Below the pieces are notes generated by a model that did no database searches, was not told where the DNA came from, and was given only the letters and a program-made list of their open reading frames with translations. A program made the translations under genes and the position numbers. A stretch of 62,479 nucleotides of DNA from JAUWQU01 sp964564285 (lineage in GTDB: Bacteria > Planctomycetota > Phycisphaerae > SM23-33): positions 1 through 62,479 of the forward strand of contig CAZMBZ010000003.1 of NCBI GenBank assembly GCA_964564285.1, in the 5' to 3' direction. Positions 52,617 through 61,748 of the stretch are shown one piece after another (positions within the stretch are counted from its first letter, which is position 1; each line of letters begins with the position of its first letter).

Positions 52617-54758
52617 ATGGACACGAACGCATCGATACTGGCTGCCTCTGGATTTGGCCTGGTCTGGCCCATCCTCCAGTTCGTCATCGGCCTGGGCCTG
52701 ATGGTCTTCGTACACGAGTTAGGGCACTTCCTGGCAGCCAAGGCGGTCGGGATTAAGGTCGAGCGGTTCGCGCTGGGTTTCGGCCCGAGAGCGTTCGGCT
52801 TCGTCAAGGGCGAGACCGACTATTGTGTAAACCTGCTGCCGCTTGGCGGTTACATCAAAATGCTTGGCCAGGAGGACTTTGCGCCTCTCCAAGAGAACAA
52901 GAAGATCGACCCGCGGTCCTACGAGGCCAAGAGCGTCGGCGCAAGGATGATCGTCATCTCGGCCGGGGTGGTCATGAACGCCATCACAGCCTTTATAATG
53001 TTCACCGTCATAGCCATGATCGGCTACGAGTTCCAGGCACCCGTGCTCGGGACCGTTCAGCCTCACTTCCCCGCCGCCGAGGCCCATTTTACGTGGGACC
53101 AGAGCCAAGAGGCATCTACCCAGCCCGTGGTGACGACGGGGATGAAAATCGGCGACCGCGTAACCGCCGTCGATGGCAAGGGCGTGATGCTGAGCATCAT
53201 CGGCAGGGACATAAGTCGCTTCGACCACCTGGCGATCGTCTCGGCGATGAGCGACCGCGAGGACACCTACAAGTTCACCATCGAGCGTGAGGTGGATGGC
53301 AAGACCTGGCAAGGCACGGGCAATGTGGGCGTGAAGATGCACAACGGCAAGCTGTCGTTCGGCCTGGGCCCGGCCAGGAGCACAGAGATAATCCAACTCG
53401 ATCCAGACACGATCAGGCCGCCCCTGGATCCATTCGATGCGAAAGATCGCGTGATAGCGGTCGCCAGCCAAAAGATAGAGCATTACTGGCAAGTCGAGCC
53501 CGCCATCAGCGGAGCCAGCGGTCTCAGCGTGCCCGTAACAGTCCTGCGGGACGGCAACGAGGTCATCGTAACGGCACCGCGGCTGGTCCGAAGCAAAATG
53601 ACCGTGGTGTATCTGCCGGACGGCGAGAAGCGGGATCTTGATGACTACGAGATCGGTCTGGAGAACGGCAACACGGTGCTGACCTCGTACGAGACCGGCA
53701 AGAAGACGACGTGCCCCAAGGACGATATTCGCTTTGTTGCGAGTGATCAGGGCCTGGACATTCTGGGCATGACGCCGCGGCTTATGGTGGCAGCCATCCT
53801 GAAGGGCTCCCCGGCTGAGAAAGCGGGGATGAAGCCCGGTGACGTCGTGGTGAATTACGGCGACACTCCTCGACCCACGAACAAGGATCTCCACGAAACG
53901 AGCAAAAAGTCGGTCGAGGGCGACAATAAGGGCGTAACGCTGGTCGTGGAGCGCGAGGGCAAGATGCTCGAGCCCTTAAACATCAAGCCGATAAAGAGCA
54001 AGAAGTCGGCCATTGTGGGCTTCGTTCCGGGAATGGACCTCGCTCACCCGGTAGTCGCTTATGTCCGGCCTGATTCGCCAGCCGCCAAGGCCGGTGTCGA
54101 AGGCGGCAGCGTTATCGAAAAGATCAACGACAGCCCCGTGGCCAATTGGGCGGATGTTTTTGCCGCCCTGCGGGACCTAGGCGGCAAGGATGTGAGGCTG
54201 ACTATCCGACGTTCGGCAAGGCCCGATGCCGAGGTCGCAACCGTCGATATCGCCGCGCTGGACAGCCAGGCGTTCGACGCGGATGACTACAAGTTCGACA
54301 TTTTCATCAGCCCGCAAACAAAGGGCTTCCTCGAACCCATCAAACACACGGTCCAGAAGACCGGCCTGGGCGAGGCCATGGTATGGTCGCTCCGCGAGGC
54401 GGGCGGTTTCATGGTAAGCACTTACGTTTCCATCCGCAGCCTGGTGCTGGGCAACGTCTCGGCCAATCAGTTCGTCGGCCCGCTCGGAATGGGCAGCATC
54501 GCGGTCCAGATGGCCGAGAGGGGCTTCATGCCCTTCCTCTACTTCATGGCGATCATTTCGGCGATTCTGGCAGTTATGAACTTCCTGCCCTTCCCCGTGG
54601 TCGACGGCGGGCACGCGGTGTTCCTGATTATCGAGAAGATTCGCGGCAAGCCCCTGCCGATCAAGGTGATGAACATCACCCAACTCGCCGGCCTGGCCCT
54701 GCTGGGACTGGTGTTTGTCGCACTGACGTACCAGGACATAACCAGGTTCCTCATGTAG
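52617..54758 (+). CDS. rseP: RseP-type site-2 metalloprotease
   Basis: 713 aa, long for this family (E. coli about 450). First helix holds the zinc site VFVHELGHFLAAK (His33). The periplasmic part is large and contains PDZ-like regions, for example SPAEKAGMKPGDVVVNYGD and SPAAKAGVEGGSVIEKIND. A C-terminal membrane domain has MNFLPFPVVDGGHAVF with the second zinc Asp. It cleaves membrane-bound anti-sigma factors in many bacteria; no target gene is adjacent. ATG 52617 has CGGAG 6 nt upstream. Confidence 0.95.
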   Translation: MDTNASILAASGFGLVWPILQFVIGLGLMVFVHELGHFLAAKAVGIKVERFALGFGPRAFGFVKGETDYCVNLLPLGGYIKMLGQEDFAPLQENKKIDPRSYEAKSVGARMIVISAGVVMNAITAFIMFTVIAMIGYEFQAPVLGTVQPHFPAAEAHFTWDQSQEASTQPVVTTGMKIGDRVTAVDGKGVMLSIIGRDISRFDHLAIVSAMSDREDTYKFTIEREVDGKTWQGTGNVGVKMHNGKLSFGLGPARSTEIIQLDPDTIRPPLDPFDAKDRVIAVASQKIEHYWQVEPAISGASGLSVPVTVLRDGNEVIVTAPRLVRSKMTVVYLPDGEKRDLDDYEIGLENGNTVLTSYETGKKTTCPKDDIRFVASDQGLDILGMTPRLMVAAILKGSPAEKAGMKPGDVVVNYGDTPRPTNKDLHETSKKSVEGDNKGVTLVVEREGKMLEPLNIKPIKSKKSAIVGFVPGMDLAHPVVAYVRPDSPAAKAGVEGGSVIEKINDSPVANWADVFAALRDLGGKDVRLTIRRSARPDAEVATVDIAALDSQAFDADDYKFDIFISPQTKGFLEPIKHTVQKTGLGEAMVWSLREAGGFMVSTYVSIRSLVLGNVSANQFVGPLGMGSIAVQMAERGFMPFLYFMAIISAILAVMNFLPFPVVDGGHAVFLIIEKIRGKPLPIKVMNITQLAGLALLGLVFVALTYQDITRFLM

Positions 54759-54881
54759 GCGTCAGTCGGCGCGTCATGCGATTTTGAGTGAAGAACCGGA
54801 CCAATGCCCGGACCGGCAGGATCCCCGGCGCTGCGCGGCTTGAAGGCTTGAATTTCATCGTCCCCGAACCCCGGTAATTCG

Positions 54882-55076
54882 CTAGCGACCTTCCTCGCGG
54901 ACAGCGTTTAGATACCACCGTCGGCTCGGCAGTTCGTTCTGAATGTGCCAGATCAGGCCCGAACCCTCGGGCAAGCCGCTCCCGACGGGTGAATCCGTCG
55001 GCTTGGCCCAATGGACCAAGTGGCCAGGCGTGTCACCTTCCTGAACTCTCGCAGAATCGAGCAATCCGCTGGACAT
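54882..55076 (-). CDS. small hypothetical protein
   Basis: 64 aa, MSSGLLDSARVQEGDTPGHL then ...HWAKPTDSPVGSG... ending VREEGR. GAGGAAG lies 5 nt before ATG 55076, a strong ribosome site. Hydrophilic with no known motif. Its reality rests on the ribosome site alone; a hairpin (55112-55129) lies 36 bp upstream. Confidence 0.5.
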   Translation of the reverse strand: MSSGLLDSARVQEGDTPGHLVHWAKPTDSPVGSGLPEGSGLIWHIQNELPSRRWYLNAVREEGR

Positions 55077-55111
55077 AGTTACTTCCTCACTGCACATGGC
55101 ATACACCATCC

Positions 55112-55129
55112 CCCGGCATGCAAGCCGGG
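55112..55129. repeat. hairpin upstream of small ORF
   Basis: CCCGGC-ATGCAA-GCCGGG, a 6-bp GC stem, in the likely 5' untranslated region of the 64-aa ORF. Confidence 0.5.
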
Positions 55130-55195
55130 AATAATAATAACGGGGCACCCATAACCACTGCTACCCCGCCAATGTCTTCCTATTGACGCCTGTGC

Positions 55196-55217
55196 GGTCA
55201 AAGTCACATCTTTGACC
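55196..55217. repeat. perfect 8-bp inverted repeat
   Basis: GGTCAAAG-TCACAT-CTTTGACC. One arm motif recurs alone at 55417-55424. It may be a regulator site or a relic of a mobile-element end. Confidence 0.55.
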
Positions 55218-55591
55218 CACTGCCCAAAAACTCCGCCAGCCGTCGCGTCTTCGACCGGCACGGCATCGCGTGGCCAATGCATCCAACCCACGGTCTGTAA
55301 GACATAGACGCACGAGAACGCCAAACGCTTCCGGAAAAATCTTCAGAGATGCCCCACCGTCAACCCAAACTTTGCGCAAGTGCAATAGGGAAAAAACTAT
55401 GGCGACCAGAAAAAAACTTTGACCCTGCCCCCGTCACGTCGGAACTTGGCAGTCCGTTTAGAAATTTGAAATTGAATGCTTGGAGTTTCAGATTTGAAAA
55501 ATTACGGCGTCCGGACATCCTTGTCCAGACGCCCGTCCATGAGGTGCGACAACCGCCGGATCCATCCCGGCGGCTACATCGTATTCGTTCA

Positions 55592-57016
55592 TCAGTCCAA
55601 CTGGCCGGTAACCGCCTCCAGAAGATCCGCAGCCGGCATGGACTTTCGCCCGGCTGGGGTAACCCAGTCCAAGCTGCCTTTGGCGGCCAGGCACTTTTCC
55701 ATGCGTTGAACAGCCAGGACTACGGAAGAGTGATTCTTGCCCATGAACCTGCCGATTTCCGGGTAGCTCATTCGCGTGCGCCGCCGGGCCAGGAACATGG
55801 CTATCATTCTGGCGACCGACACCGTCCGCGTACGGCGCGACGAGTGTATGTCGGCCGGGGTAATCCCAAAATACGTCGTGACGACCGCCTCGATGTCACC
55901 AAGCGTAATCGCGCTGTCGGTCCGAGCCAAATGCTCAGCCAAGGCCGAGGACGCAAGCTCTCGCGTTACGCTTCCACCGTGAAGGGCCGCAAGGGCCGAA
56001 AGCTTGATAAGCGTGCCCTCAAGCTCGCGGACCGAGCTGCGGATATGCATGGCTACGTACTCCAGCACATCCTGCGGCACGGACATCTTCATGGCCCGGG
56101 CTCGTCGTGTGAGAATTTCCAGCCGCGTTGCGCGATCGGGAACTTCGACCCGCACCACCATCCCCGCGATGAACCTGCTGACCAAAGGCTCATTCAACTC
56201 ACCCACCATCCGCGGATGAGAATCAGACGCCATTACGACACGCCTTCCGGCGCTCTCGATTGCATTGAAAGTGTGCAGGAACTCGTCCTGCGTGGCCTTC
56301 TTGGCCGAGAGAAAGTGGACGTCGTCGATCGCCAGCAGGTCGAGCTGGCGATAGCGACCACGGAAGTCGGCAATACCCTTGTGACGAAGGGCCGTCAGAA
56401 ACTCGTTGGTAAATTGCTCAGCCGTGACATACCGGCAATTCAGCGGCCTGCCCCCATTGCCGCAGCGCTGGGAGGCAGTGCAGATTCCCTGAAGAAGGTG
56501 CGTCTTGCCGACACCGCACGGACCGTGAATGAACAACGGGTTAAAGGCGGGGGTTTCCGCGCCGACCATTGACATCGCCGCCGTGTAGGCCAAACGATTG
56601 CTCTCGCCGACGACGAAGTCCGCCAGAGAGTATCTAAGAGCCGCCACCGGCGCCGGAGCTTGCCGCGGTCGAACACGCCCATTCGTCACCTTGTCGACCA
56701 TCTCGGCCTGTTTGTCGAGTTGGCCCCGACGCAATTGGCCGATCAGAGTCGGGTCTATCGAGACAATAACCGGCCGAGACTGCCCGGTGCAGGCCTCGGC
56801 GGCCTGGCCGATCAATGACTGGTAATGACTCTCGATCCAATTGCCAACGAACGGGTTCGGCACGGAGACGTTGACATGCCCGTCTTCGATCCGCATCGTC
56901 ACGCCGTGCTTGAACCAAGCATTGAATCTCTGAGGTCCGATACGATCCGAAAGCGAGGCTAGGATTTCCTTGACCTGCCCTTGTTCGGCGCGCACCAATT
57001 CCGTTGCCGTCGTCAT
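55592..57016 (-). CDS. dnaA: chromosomal replication initiator DnaA
   Basis: 474 aa. N-terminal domain I, linker, AAA+ domain with Walker A HGPCGVGKTHLLQG and Walker B LLAIDDVHFLSAKK, and C-terminal DNA-binding helix signature GKNHSSVVLAVQRM. Length and order normal. It binds DnaA boxes at oriC and opens the duplex. A consensus box lies about 165 bp upstream, suggesting autoregulation or a nearby origin. No dnaN is adjacent in this window. Confidence 0.97.
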   Translation of the reverse strand: MTTATELVRAEQGQVKEILASLSDRIGPQRFNAWFKHGVTMRIEDGHVNVSVPNPFVGNWIESHYQSLIGQAAEACTGQSRPVIVSIDPTLIGQLRRGQLDKQAEMVDKVTNGRVRPRQAPAPVAALRYSLADFVVGESNRLAYTAAMSMVGAETPAFNPLFIHGPCGVGKTHLLQGICTASQRCGNGGRPLNCRYVTAEQFTNEFLTALRHKGIADFRGRYRQLDLLAIDDVHFLSAKKATQDEFLHTFNAIESAGRRVVMASDSHPRMVGELNEPLVSRFIAGMVVRVEVPDRATRLEILTRRARAMKMSVPQDVLEYVAMHIRSSVRELEGTLIKLSALAALHGGSVTRELASSALAEHLARTDSAITLGDIEAVVTTYFGITPADIHSSRRTRTVSVARMIAMFLARRRTRMSYPEIGRFMGKNHSSVVLAVQRMEKCLAAKGSLDWVTPAGRKSMPAADLLEAVTGQLD

Positions 57017-57177
57017 GGTCGATCCTTCGTGTTACACTTCGATTCTTCCCCGAAGGCCGGATACCCCACCGAACCTCCGGCACTGCTCCCGAGACCAACT
57101 TGCCCGGGCAAACCTGATGTGTGGACCAAACTGTAATTGAGGTTCGCCTTTTGGTCAAACGCAAATACGGCGTTTTG

Positions 57178-57186
57178 TTATCCACA
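57178..57186 (+). promoter_or_regulatory. DnaA box (exact consensus)
   Basis: TTATCCACA at 57178-57186, upstream of dnaA. A second, one-mismatch box TTGTTCACA is at 57246-57254. Two boxes and an AT-poor region are weak evidence for oriC, but suit dnaA autoregulation. Confidence 0.7.
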
Positions 57187-57287
57187 TCCCCCCAAAGCCC
57201 GAAGAACCGTAAGCTTGGCTCTCGAAAAAAAACTTCTTCCACCGCTTGTTCACAAAGCCTGCATACAGCCTGATCTTGTTGGGAATA

Positions 57288-58199
57288 TCATCGGCGAATG
57301 TAGGCCACGCGACGATGGGTCAGCGTGAAGCCTTCCTCCTCGTATATCTTTCTGGCGTTTGGGTTTGAAGCATCCACAGCCACCCGCATGACCTGCCGCC
57401 CGGCCGCTTTGGCCTGCTGCATTACCCGCAACACCATCGCCCTTCCCAGCCCCCGCCCGCGAAACGGCGTGCCCACACCCATGTATACAAGGTCCATGTC
57501 GCCAGGATTGCAGACCGAGTCATTTACCAACACGCAGCCGGCAGGCAAGCCACGCAACTTGGCGATCCACCAAAAGTCAGGGCGCCATATCCCACTGGCC
57601 TTGTGGCTCTTCAGCACGTCATCAATCCCGCGAAGCCCCGACAGAACGGGACAATCAAGCGAATGCTCGTAGGTCGCCGTAATCACCCGACCAAGGGCGA
57701 CGGGATCCATCGGCTTGCAACTCTGCCAGCTAAGATCCGGCACCTTCGGCGATTCGATCGGTCGGGCAAGGTCGCGCCGCATGTACATCAGTTCGGCCAG
57801 CCGCACGAAGCCGCCCTCTACAAGCGCGTCGGCATCGGTCTGCTGTTGATATCCTATGAGCGACTGAACGAACGCCAGCCCGTCGCCCAGAGCGGCATCC
57901 GCCGATGACCGAAGTGCGCCGGCGAGCGGCAACAATTCCACGCCCGGCGACTCGGCCGGACTATGAAAGACCATCCCGACTCGCCCAACGCTGGGTATCA
58001 CCATCGCGGCGGCGACGATTCTCTCATCCCGGCAGGCCTGGAAGAAATGCCCGCCACGACCGGCCCGCTTAAGCATGTTTCCCAAAGTCTCAGCCCTGAT
58101 CGCCACTTGGAGGTCTCGCCTGCGACCCGCCGCAAGGAACCGCAGGGACTCGTCCGGTCGTTTTCGCGAAACCGGCTCGATATGGAAGGAATCGCTCAT
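57288..58199 (-). CDS. GNAT-family acetyltransferase
   Basis: 303 aa. C-terminal GNAT fold with the acetyl-CoA loop VGTPFRGRGLGRAMVLRVM and DASNPNARKIYEEEGF. The N-terminal half appears to be a second, degenerate GNAT-like lobe, as in mycothiol-synthase-type tandem proteins. Substrate unknown. It lies upstream of dnaA on the same strand. Confidence 0.88.
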   Translation of the reverse strand: MSDSFHIEPVSRKRPDESLRFLAAGRRRDLQVAIRAETLGNMLKRAGRGGHFFQACRDERIVAAAMVIPSVGRVGMVFHSPAESPGVELLPLAGALRSSADAALGDGLAFVQSLIGYQQQTDADALVEGGFVRLAELMYMRRDLARPIESPKVPDLSWQSCKPMDPVALGRVITATYEHSLDCPVLSGLRGIDDVLKSHKASGIWRPDFWWIAKLRGLPAGCVLVNDSVCNPGDMDLVYMGVGTPFRGRGLGRAMVLRVMQQAKAAGRQVMRVAVDASNPNARKIYEEEGFTLTHRRVAYIRR

Positions 58200-58383
58200 G
58201 GTTGAAGGCTATGGTAAACTGCCCGGACCGCCACGCAAGGGGCCGCTGAGAACGACGCGAAGTTTTCCATTCGAACTTTTCCGGTCGTTGGCGGTTGACT
58301 TGCCGGGAAAAAATACTTATTCTCCAAGCAAAATAGTGCCGGTTTTCCCCGGTAACTGAGGTTCATGACGTGGGAGCGTTACT

Positions 58384-59157
58384 ATGAGACTATGCGTGGC
58401 GGCGATTCTGGTGGTGGCGATGGCTGGGCTTGGCACCGTATGCGTTGGCCAGACTGCCGATGACACGGCCGGGGCCTCTTCGGTTGCTCAACCGGCAGCC
58501 AAAACAATGACGAACCCTTCGGGCAAGACCACCGTCAAAAAAGATGGCGATAACGGAGGAAGCTTTCCAAAGCCTCTGTTCGTACCCCTGGAGTGGGAGT
58601 TCAAGGTAGAACTGGGCGAGTTTCGACCCATCGCCGTGAAACTGCCGAACAAGGATACCAAGCAGGTATTCTGGTATTTGCGCTACACAGTAACCAACAA
58701 GTCCGGCGAAGATCATATTTTCGTGCCCGAGTTCGTTCTCTACACCGAGAACGGGCAGATTATCCGGGCCGGCAAGAAGACTCCCGGGTACGTTTTCGAC
58801 AAGGTCAAGAAGCTTTACAACGACCCGTTGATGAAGACCCCCGCCGCCATGACCGGCAAGTTGCTTCAGGGCCAGGACAACGCCAAGAGCAGCGTGGCGA
58901 TCTGGCCTGACTTCGATCCCAATGCCGGACAGGTCAGCATATTCCTCGGTGGCCTGAGCGGCGAGACCGCGGCCATCCCCCTGCCTTCGCCCATCACCGT
59001 GGTCCAGACCGACTGGCGCGGCCGGAAGAAAACCGTCACGAAGGACCGCCTTCTACTGGTCAAGACGCTTCATCTTCAGTACGACATCCCCGGCGAGAAA
59101 GCCGCACGGCGTTTCCTGACGCCAAAGCTCGTCAAGAAACGCTGGGTCATGCGATAG
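58384..59157 (+). CDS. secreted hypothetical protein
   Basis: 257 aa. Signal peptide about 1-22 (MRLCVAAILVVAMAGLGTVC), a Thr/Lys-rich low-complexity spacer, then a soluble beta-rich domain with FWYLRYTVTNKSGEDHIFVP and a Lys/Arg-rich C-terminus. I recognise no named domain. GGGAG precedes ATG 58384 and a strong terminator follows. Probably extracytoplasmic. Confidence 0.75.
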   Translation: MRLCVAAILVVAMAGLGTVCVGQTADDTAGASSVAQPAAKTMTNPSGKTTVKKDGDNGGSFPKPLFVPLEWEFKVELGEFRPIAVKLPNKDTKQVFWYLRYTVTNKSGEDHIFVPEFVLYTENGQIIRAGKKTPGYVFDKVKKLYNDPLMKTPAAMTGKLLQGQDNAKSSVAIWPDFDPNAGQVSIFLGGLSGETAAIPLPSPITVVQTDWRGRKKTVTKDRLLLVKTLHLQYDIPGEKAARRFLTPKLVKKRWVMR

Positions 59158-59189
59158 CGACAGGCAAGTTTTATTGCTTTATCAAGCAT

Positions 59190-59222
59190 CGCCCCCGTAC
59201 CCACGGCGCGGGGGCGTTTTTT
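59190..59222 (+). terminator. Rho-independent terminator
   Basis: CGCCCCC (59190-59196) pairs with GGGGGCG (59210-59216), followed by six T. It ends the secreted-protein transcript. Confidence 0.9.
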
Positions 59223-59367
59223 GTGCGATCCGCCCCTTCTTGCCGTTCTTGCCAAAAACTTGCATTGACACACCGGCAGGCAGGCGGTATCTTACGGGAC
59301 TTGGCAGTGCGGTCGGTGCGCGGGCGCCGGCAAGCAGCGAATATAGACAAACAGCAGGAGTTGCATC

Positions 59368-59607
59368 ATGGCACATAAAAAGGGACAGGGCTCGACGCGG
59401 AACGGGCGAGACAGTAACGCACAGCGTCGCGGCATCAAGGCGTACGGTGGCCAGGCCGTCAAGGCCGGCAGCATTATCGTTCGCCAGGTTGGCACGCCCT
59501 TCAAGGCCGGCCACAACGTCTCTCGCGGTCGCGACGACACGCTGTTCGCGCTGAAACCGGGCGCGGTGAAGTTTCGCGGCCGCTTCGTGGACGTCATAAT
59601 CGCCTGA
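59368..59607 (+). CDS. rpmA: 50S ribosomal protein L27
   Basis: 79 aa, basic. MAHKKGQGSTRNGRDSNAQR and IIVRQVGTPFKAGHNVSRGR are classical L27. CAGGAG precedes ATG 59368. Usually it follows rplU (L21); here the upstream neighbour is a secreted protein and rplU is not in the window. obgE follows after a terminator. Confidence 0.98.
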   Translation: MAHKKGQGSTRNGRDSNAQRRGIKAYGGQAVKAGSIIVRQVGTPFKAGHNVSRGRDDTLFALKPGAVKFRGRFVDVIIA

Positions 59608-59657
59608 GTTCGGCTGCTCGCCGAAGTGGCGGCGCCAAACAGGTACAGTCAAAATGC

Positions 59658-59689
59658 GAGGATGGCCCAGTGGCGCCATCCTCTTTTTT
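59658..59689 (+). terminator. Rho-independent terminator after rpmA
   Basis: GAGGATGGC (59658-59666) pairs with GCCATCCTC (59675-59683), then six T (59684-59689). Confidence 0.92.
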
Positions 59690-59765
59690 CAGGTTTTTTC
59701 GGGTTCTTATCGGGTTTGTCGCGTTGCTTTCCCGCATTTAGACCCCCGAGGCCGACGGCAAGGCT

Positions 59766-60791
59766 ATGAAAGAGCAGGAATTCTCCAGAGCGGTATTCGT
59801 TGACGAGGTGGAAATTCTCGCCATTGCCGGCAACGGAGGAAACGGCTGCATGGCATTTCGGCGAGAGAAGTACATCCCTCGCGGAGGCCCGTCCGGCGGA
59901 GACGGCGGCGACGGCGGAAGCGTCTATCTCCAGGCCGACGATTCGTTCACCACGCTCCAGCACCTTACCGGCAAACACCACTGGCGAGCTGGACGCGGAG
60001 GCCACGGCGAGGGCAAAGACTGTCACGGCCGAAACGGTTCTGACGAGATCGTCCTCGTCCCGGCAGGGACAATCGTTTACGACGCCGACACCGGCATGAT
60101 GCTCAAGGACCTCGCCGGCAGCGACGAACGGATATGCGTGGCCGACGGGGGCAAGGGCGGATTCGGCAACACCCGTTTCAAGAGTGCCACAAACCAGGCG
60201 CCCCGCATCTGCGAGCCGGGCGAGCCTGGCCAGCAGCGGCGTCTCAGGCTGGAGCTTAAGCTCATCGCCGACGTCGGCCTCGTCGGCCTGCCGAACGCCG
60301 GCAAGAGCACTCTGCTGTCACACCTGAGCCACGCCCGACCGAAAATTGCCGACTACCCATTTACCACGCTTCACCCATACCTGGGCATCGTGGAAATGAC
60401 GCACTTCCGCCGCTTTGTAATGGCGGACCTCCCCGGTCTCATCGAGGGCGCTCACGAGGGTGCCGGGCTGGGCATTACGTTCCTCAAGCACATCGAGCGA
60501 ACGCGAATTATCCTGCACATGCTCGACGTGTGCCCCATGGACGAGCACGACCCCGCCGCGGCCTATCACGCCATTCGACGCGAGTTGAGCGAGTATTCGA
60601 AAACACTTGCCGAAAAGCCCGAGATCGTCGTGGCGAACAAGATGGACCTGACCGACGCGGACGAGCACCTGGACAAACTGCGGGAAGAACTTGGCGTCGA
60701 GATATTCGGCATAAGTGCAGTAACCGGCAAGGGGCTCGAACCGCTGTGCGATCGGATATGGGATGTCCTTGCCAAACAGCGGGCTCAGTGA
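59766..60791 (+). CDS. obgE: Obg GTPase
   Basis: 341 aa. OBG glycine-rich domain (AGNGGNGCMAFRREKYIPRG, GGDGGDGGSVYLQ), then a G domain with G1 GLPNAGKSTLL, G3 DLPGLIEGAHEGAG and G4 NKMD. The C-terminal OCT domain found in some Obg proteins is absent. Essential ribosome-assembly GTPase. Separated from rpmA by a terminator, so it has its own promoter or reads through. Confidence 0.97.
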   Translation: MKEQEFSRAVFVDEVEILAIAGNGGNGCMAFRREKYIPRGGPSGGDGGDGGSVYLQADDSFTTLQHLTGKHHWRAGRGGHGEGKDCHGRNGSDEIVLVPAGTIVYDADTGMMLKDLAGSDERICVADGGKGGFGNTRFKSATNQAPRICEPGEPGQQRRLRLELKLIADVGLVGLPNAGKSTLLSHLSHARPKIADYPFTTLHPYLGIVEMTHFRRFVMADLPGLIEGAHEGAGLGITFLKHIERTRIILHMLDVCPMDEHDPAAAYHAIRRELSEYSKTLAEKPEIVVANKMDLTDADEHLDKLREELGVEIFGISAVTGKGLEPLCDRIWDVLAKQRAQ

Positions 60792-60840
60792 CACCGTCCC
60801 GGGGATCGGTCGGCATAGTGAAGACCCCAAGAGCGAAACG

Positions 60841-61632
60841 ATGAACGACAAGATCAACGGAATACCCAGCGTTCTGGCCTGCGATGTGGGCAATTGCGCC
60901 GTACACTTCGCGCACGTCCACGGCGATGACGTCACGGAAGTGCAAACCATCCCCGTCGGACAGTTGCATGGTCTCGGCGCGGCGATGGCGGAGTTATGGC
61001 AGGGCATTCCCGAACCCAGGACAGTCGTCGCAACAAGCGTGAACCCCTCGGCCCTGAAGGCCCTCGAGGCCGCAGCCAACGAGTGCCTCGACCAGGCGGT
61101 GTTCGTGGTCGGGCGAGACCTGCCACTGCCAATGTCCACGGACCTGCCCAACCCCCAGTCGATAGGCACCGACAGGCTCTGTGCAGCCGTCGCGGCATAC
61201 GACCGGCTCGGCACGGCCTGCGTGGTCGCGGATTTTGGCACGGCGATAACGATCGATTGCGTCAACGGCGAGGGTGTGTTCCTGGGCGGAGCTATCCTGC
61301 CCGGTTTGAACATGGCCGCCGATGCCCTGCACGAGAAGACCGCCCAGCTACCGCGAGTGGAGATGCGGGCCGCGACCTGGGTATTCGGCAGGGACACGTC
61401 GGAGACGATCATCAGCGGGATTCTCGCGACGGCCCACGGCGCCCTTCGCGATCTGGTCGAAGCCTACGCCACTGAACTGGGCAAGTGGCCCACGGTAATC
61501 GTGACGGGAGGGGATGCGGAATTGGTGTGTGGCCAGGCCGGCGACGGCGAACTCGTACAGGCCATCGTCGACGACCTGACAATCCGCGGCACGGCCTTGG
61601 CGTACTACAATTCGCTGATTGAAAAACGGTAG
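60841..61632 (+). CDS. coaX: type III pantothenate kinase
   Basis: 263 aa, first step of CoA synthesis. Motifs: ACDVGNCAVHFA (ATP site), IGTDRLCAAVAAY and VVADFGTAITIDCV with GGAILPGLNM. ASKHA fold, soluble, K+/ATP-dependent and not feedback-inhibited in known members. ATG 60841 follows AAGAGCGAAACG. It lies 49 bp downstream of obgE. Confidence 0.94.
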   Translation: MNDKINGIPSVLACDVGNCAVHFAHVHGDDVTEVQTIPVGQLHGLGAAMAELWQGIPEPRTVVATSVNPSALKALEAAANECLDQAVFVVGRDLPLPMSTDLPNPQSIGTDRLCAAVAAYDRLGTACVVADFGTAITIDCVNGEGVFLGGAILPGLNMAADALHEKTAQLPRVEMRAATWVFGRDTSETIISGILATAHGALRDLVEAYATELGKWPTVIVTGGDAELVCGQAGDGELVQAIVDDLTIRGTALAYYNSLIEKR

Positions 61633-61663
61633 TCAGTAGCCAGTAGTCGGTAGTCAGTGGTTG
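61629..61663 (+). repeat. 7-bp tandem repeat, 5 units
   Basis: GTAGTCA-like units start at 61629, 61636, 61643, 61650 and 61657. The first overlaps the coaX stop. Confidence 0.75.
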
Positions 61664-61748
61664 ACAATCGCTGCTCAGCAGCATCAGTAAGCCTCTCTGA
61701 AGCCCTGGGACCTGCCTGCCGGCAGACAGCAATCCCCGGATTCGGCGT

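Larger units (their letters stand above)
54759..55591. other. long gap downstream of dnaA
   Basis: About 830 bp between the rseP stop and the dnaA stop. It holds a small minus ORF (54882-55076), a hairpin (55112-55129), a perfect dyad (55196-55217), a repeated CTTTGACC element (55210 and 55417) and a stem CCGCCGG/CCGGCGG (55553-55573) that could end dnaA transcription. Broken minus-strand frames around 55090-55380 look like decayed coding sequence, but I cannot name it. Confidence 0.5.
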
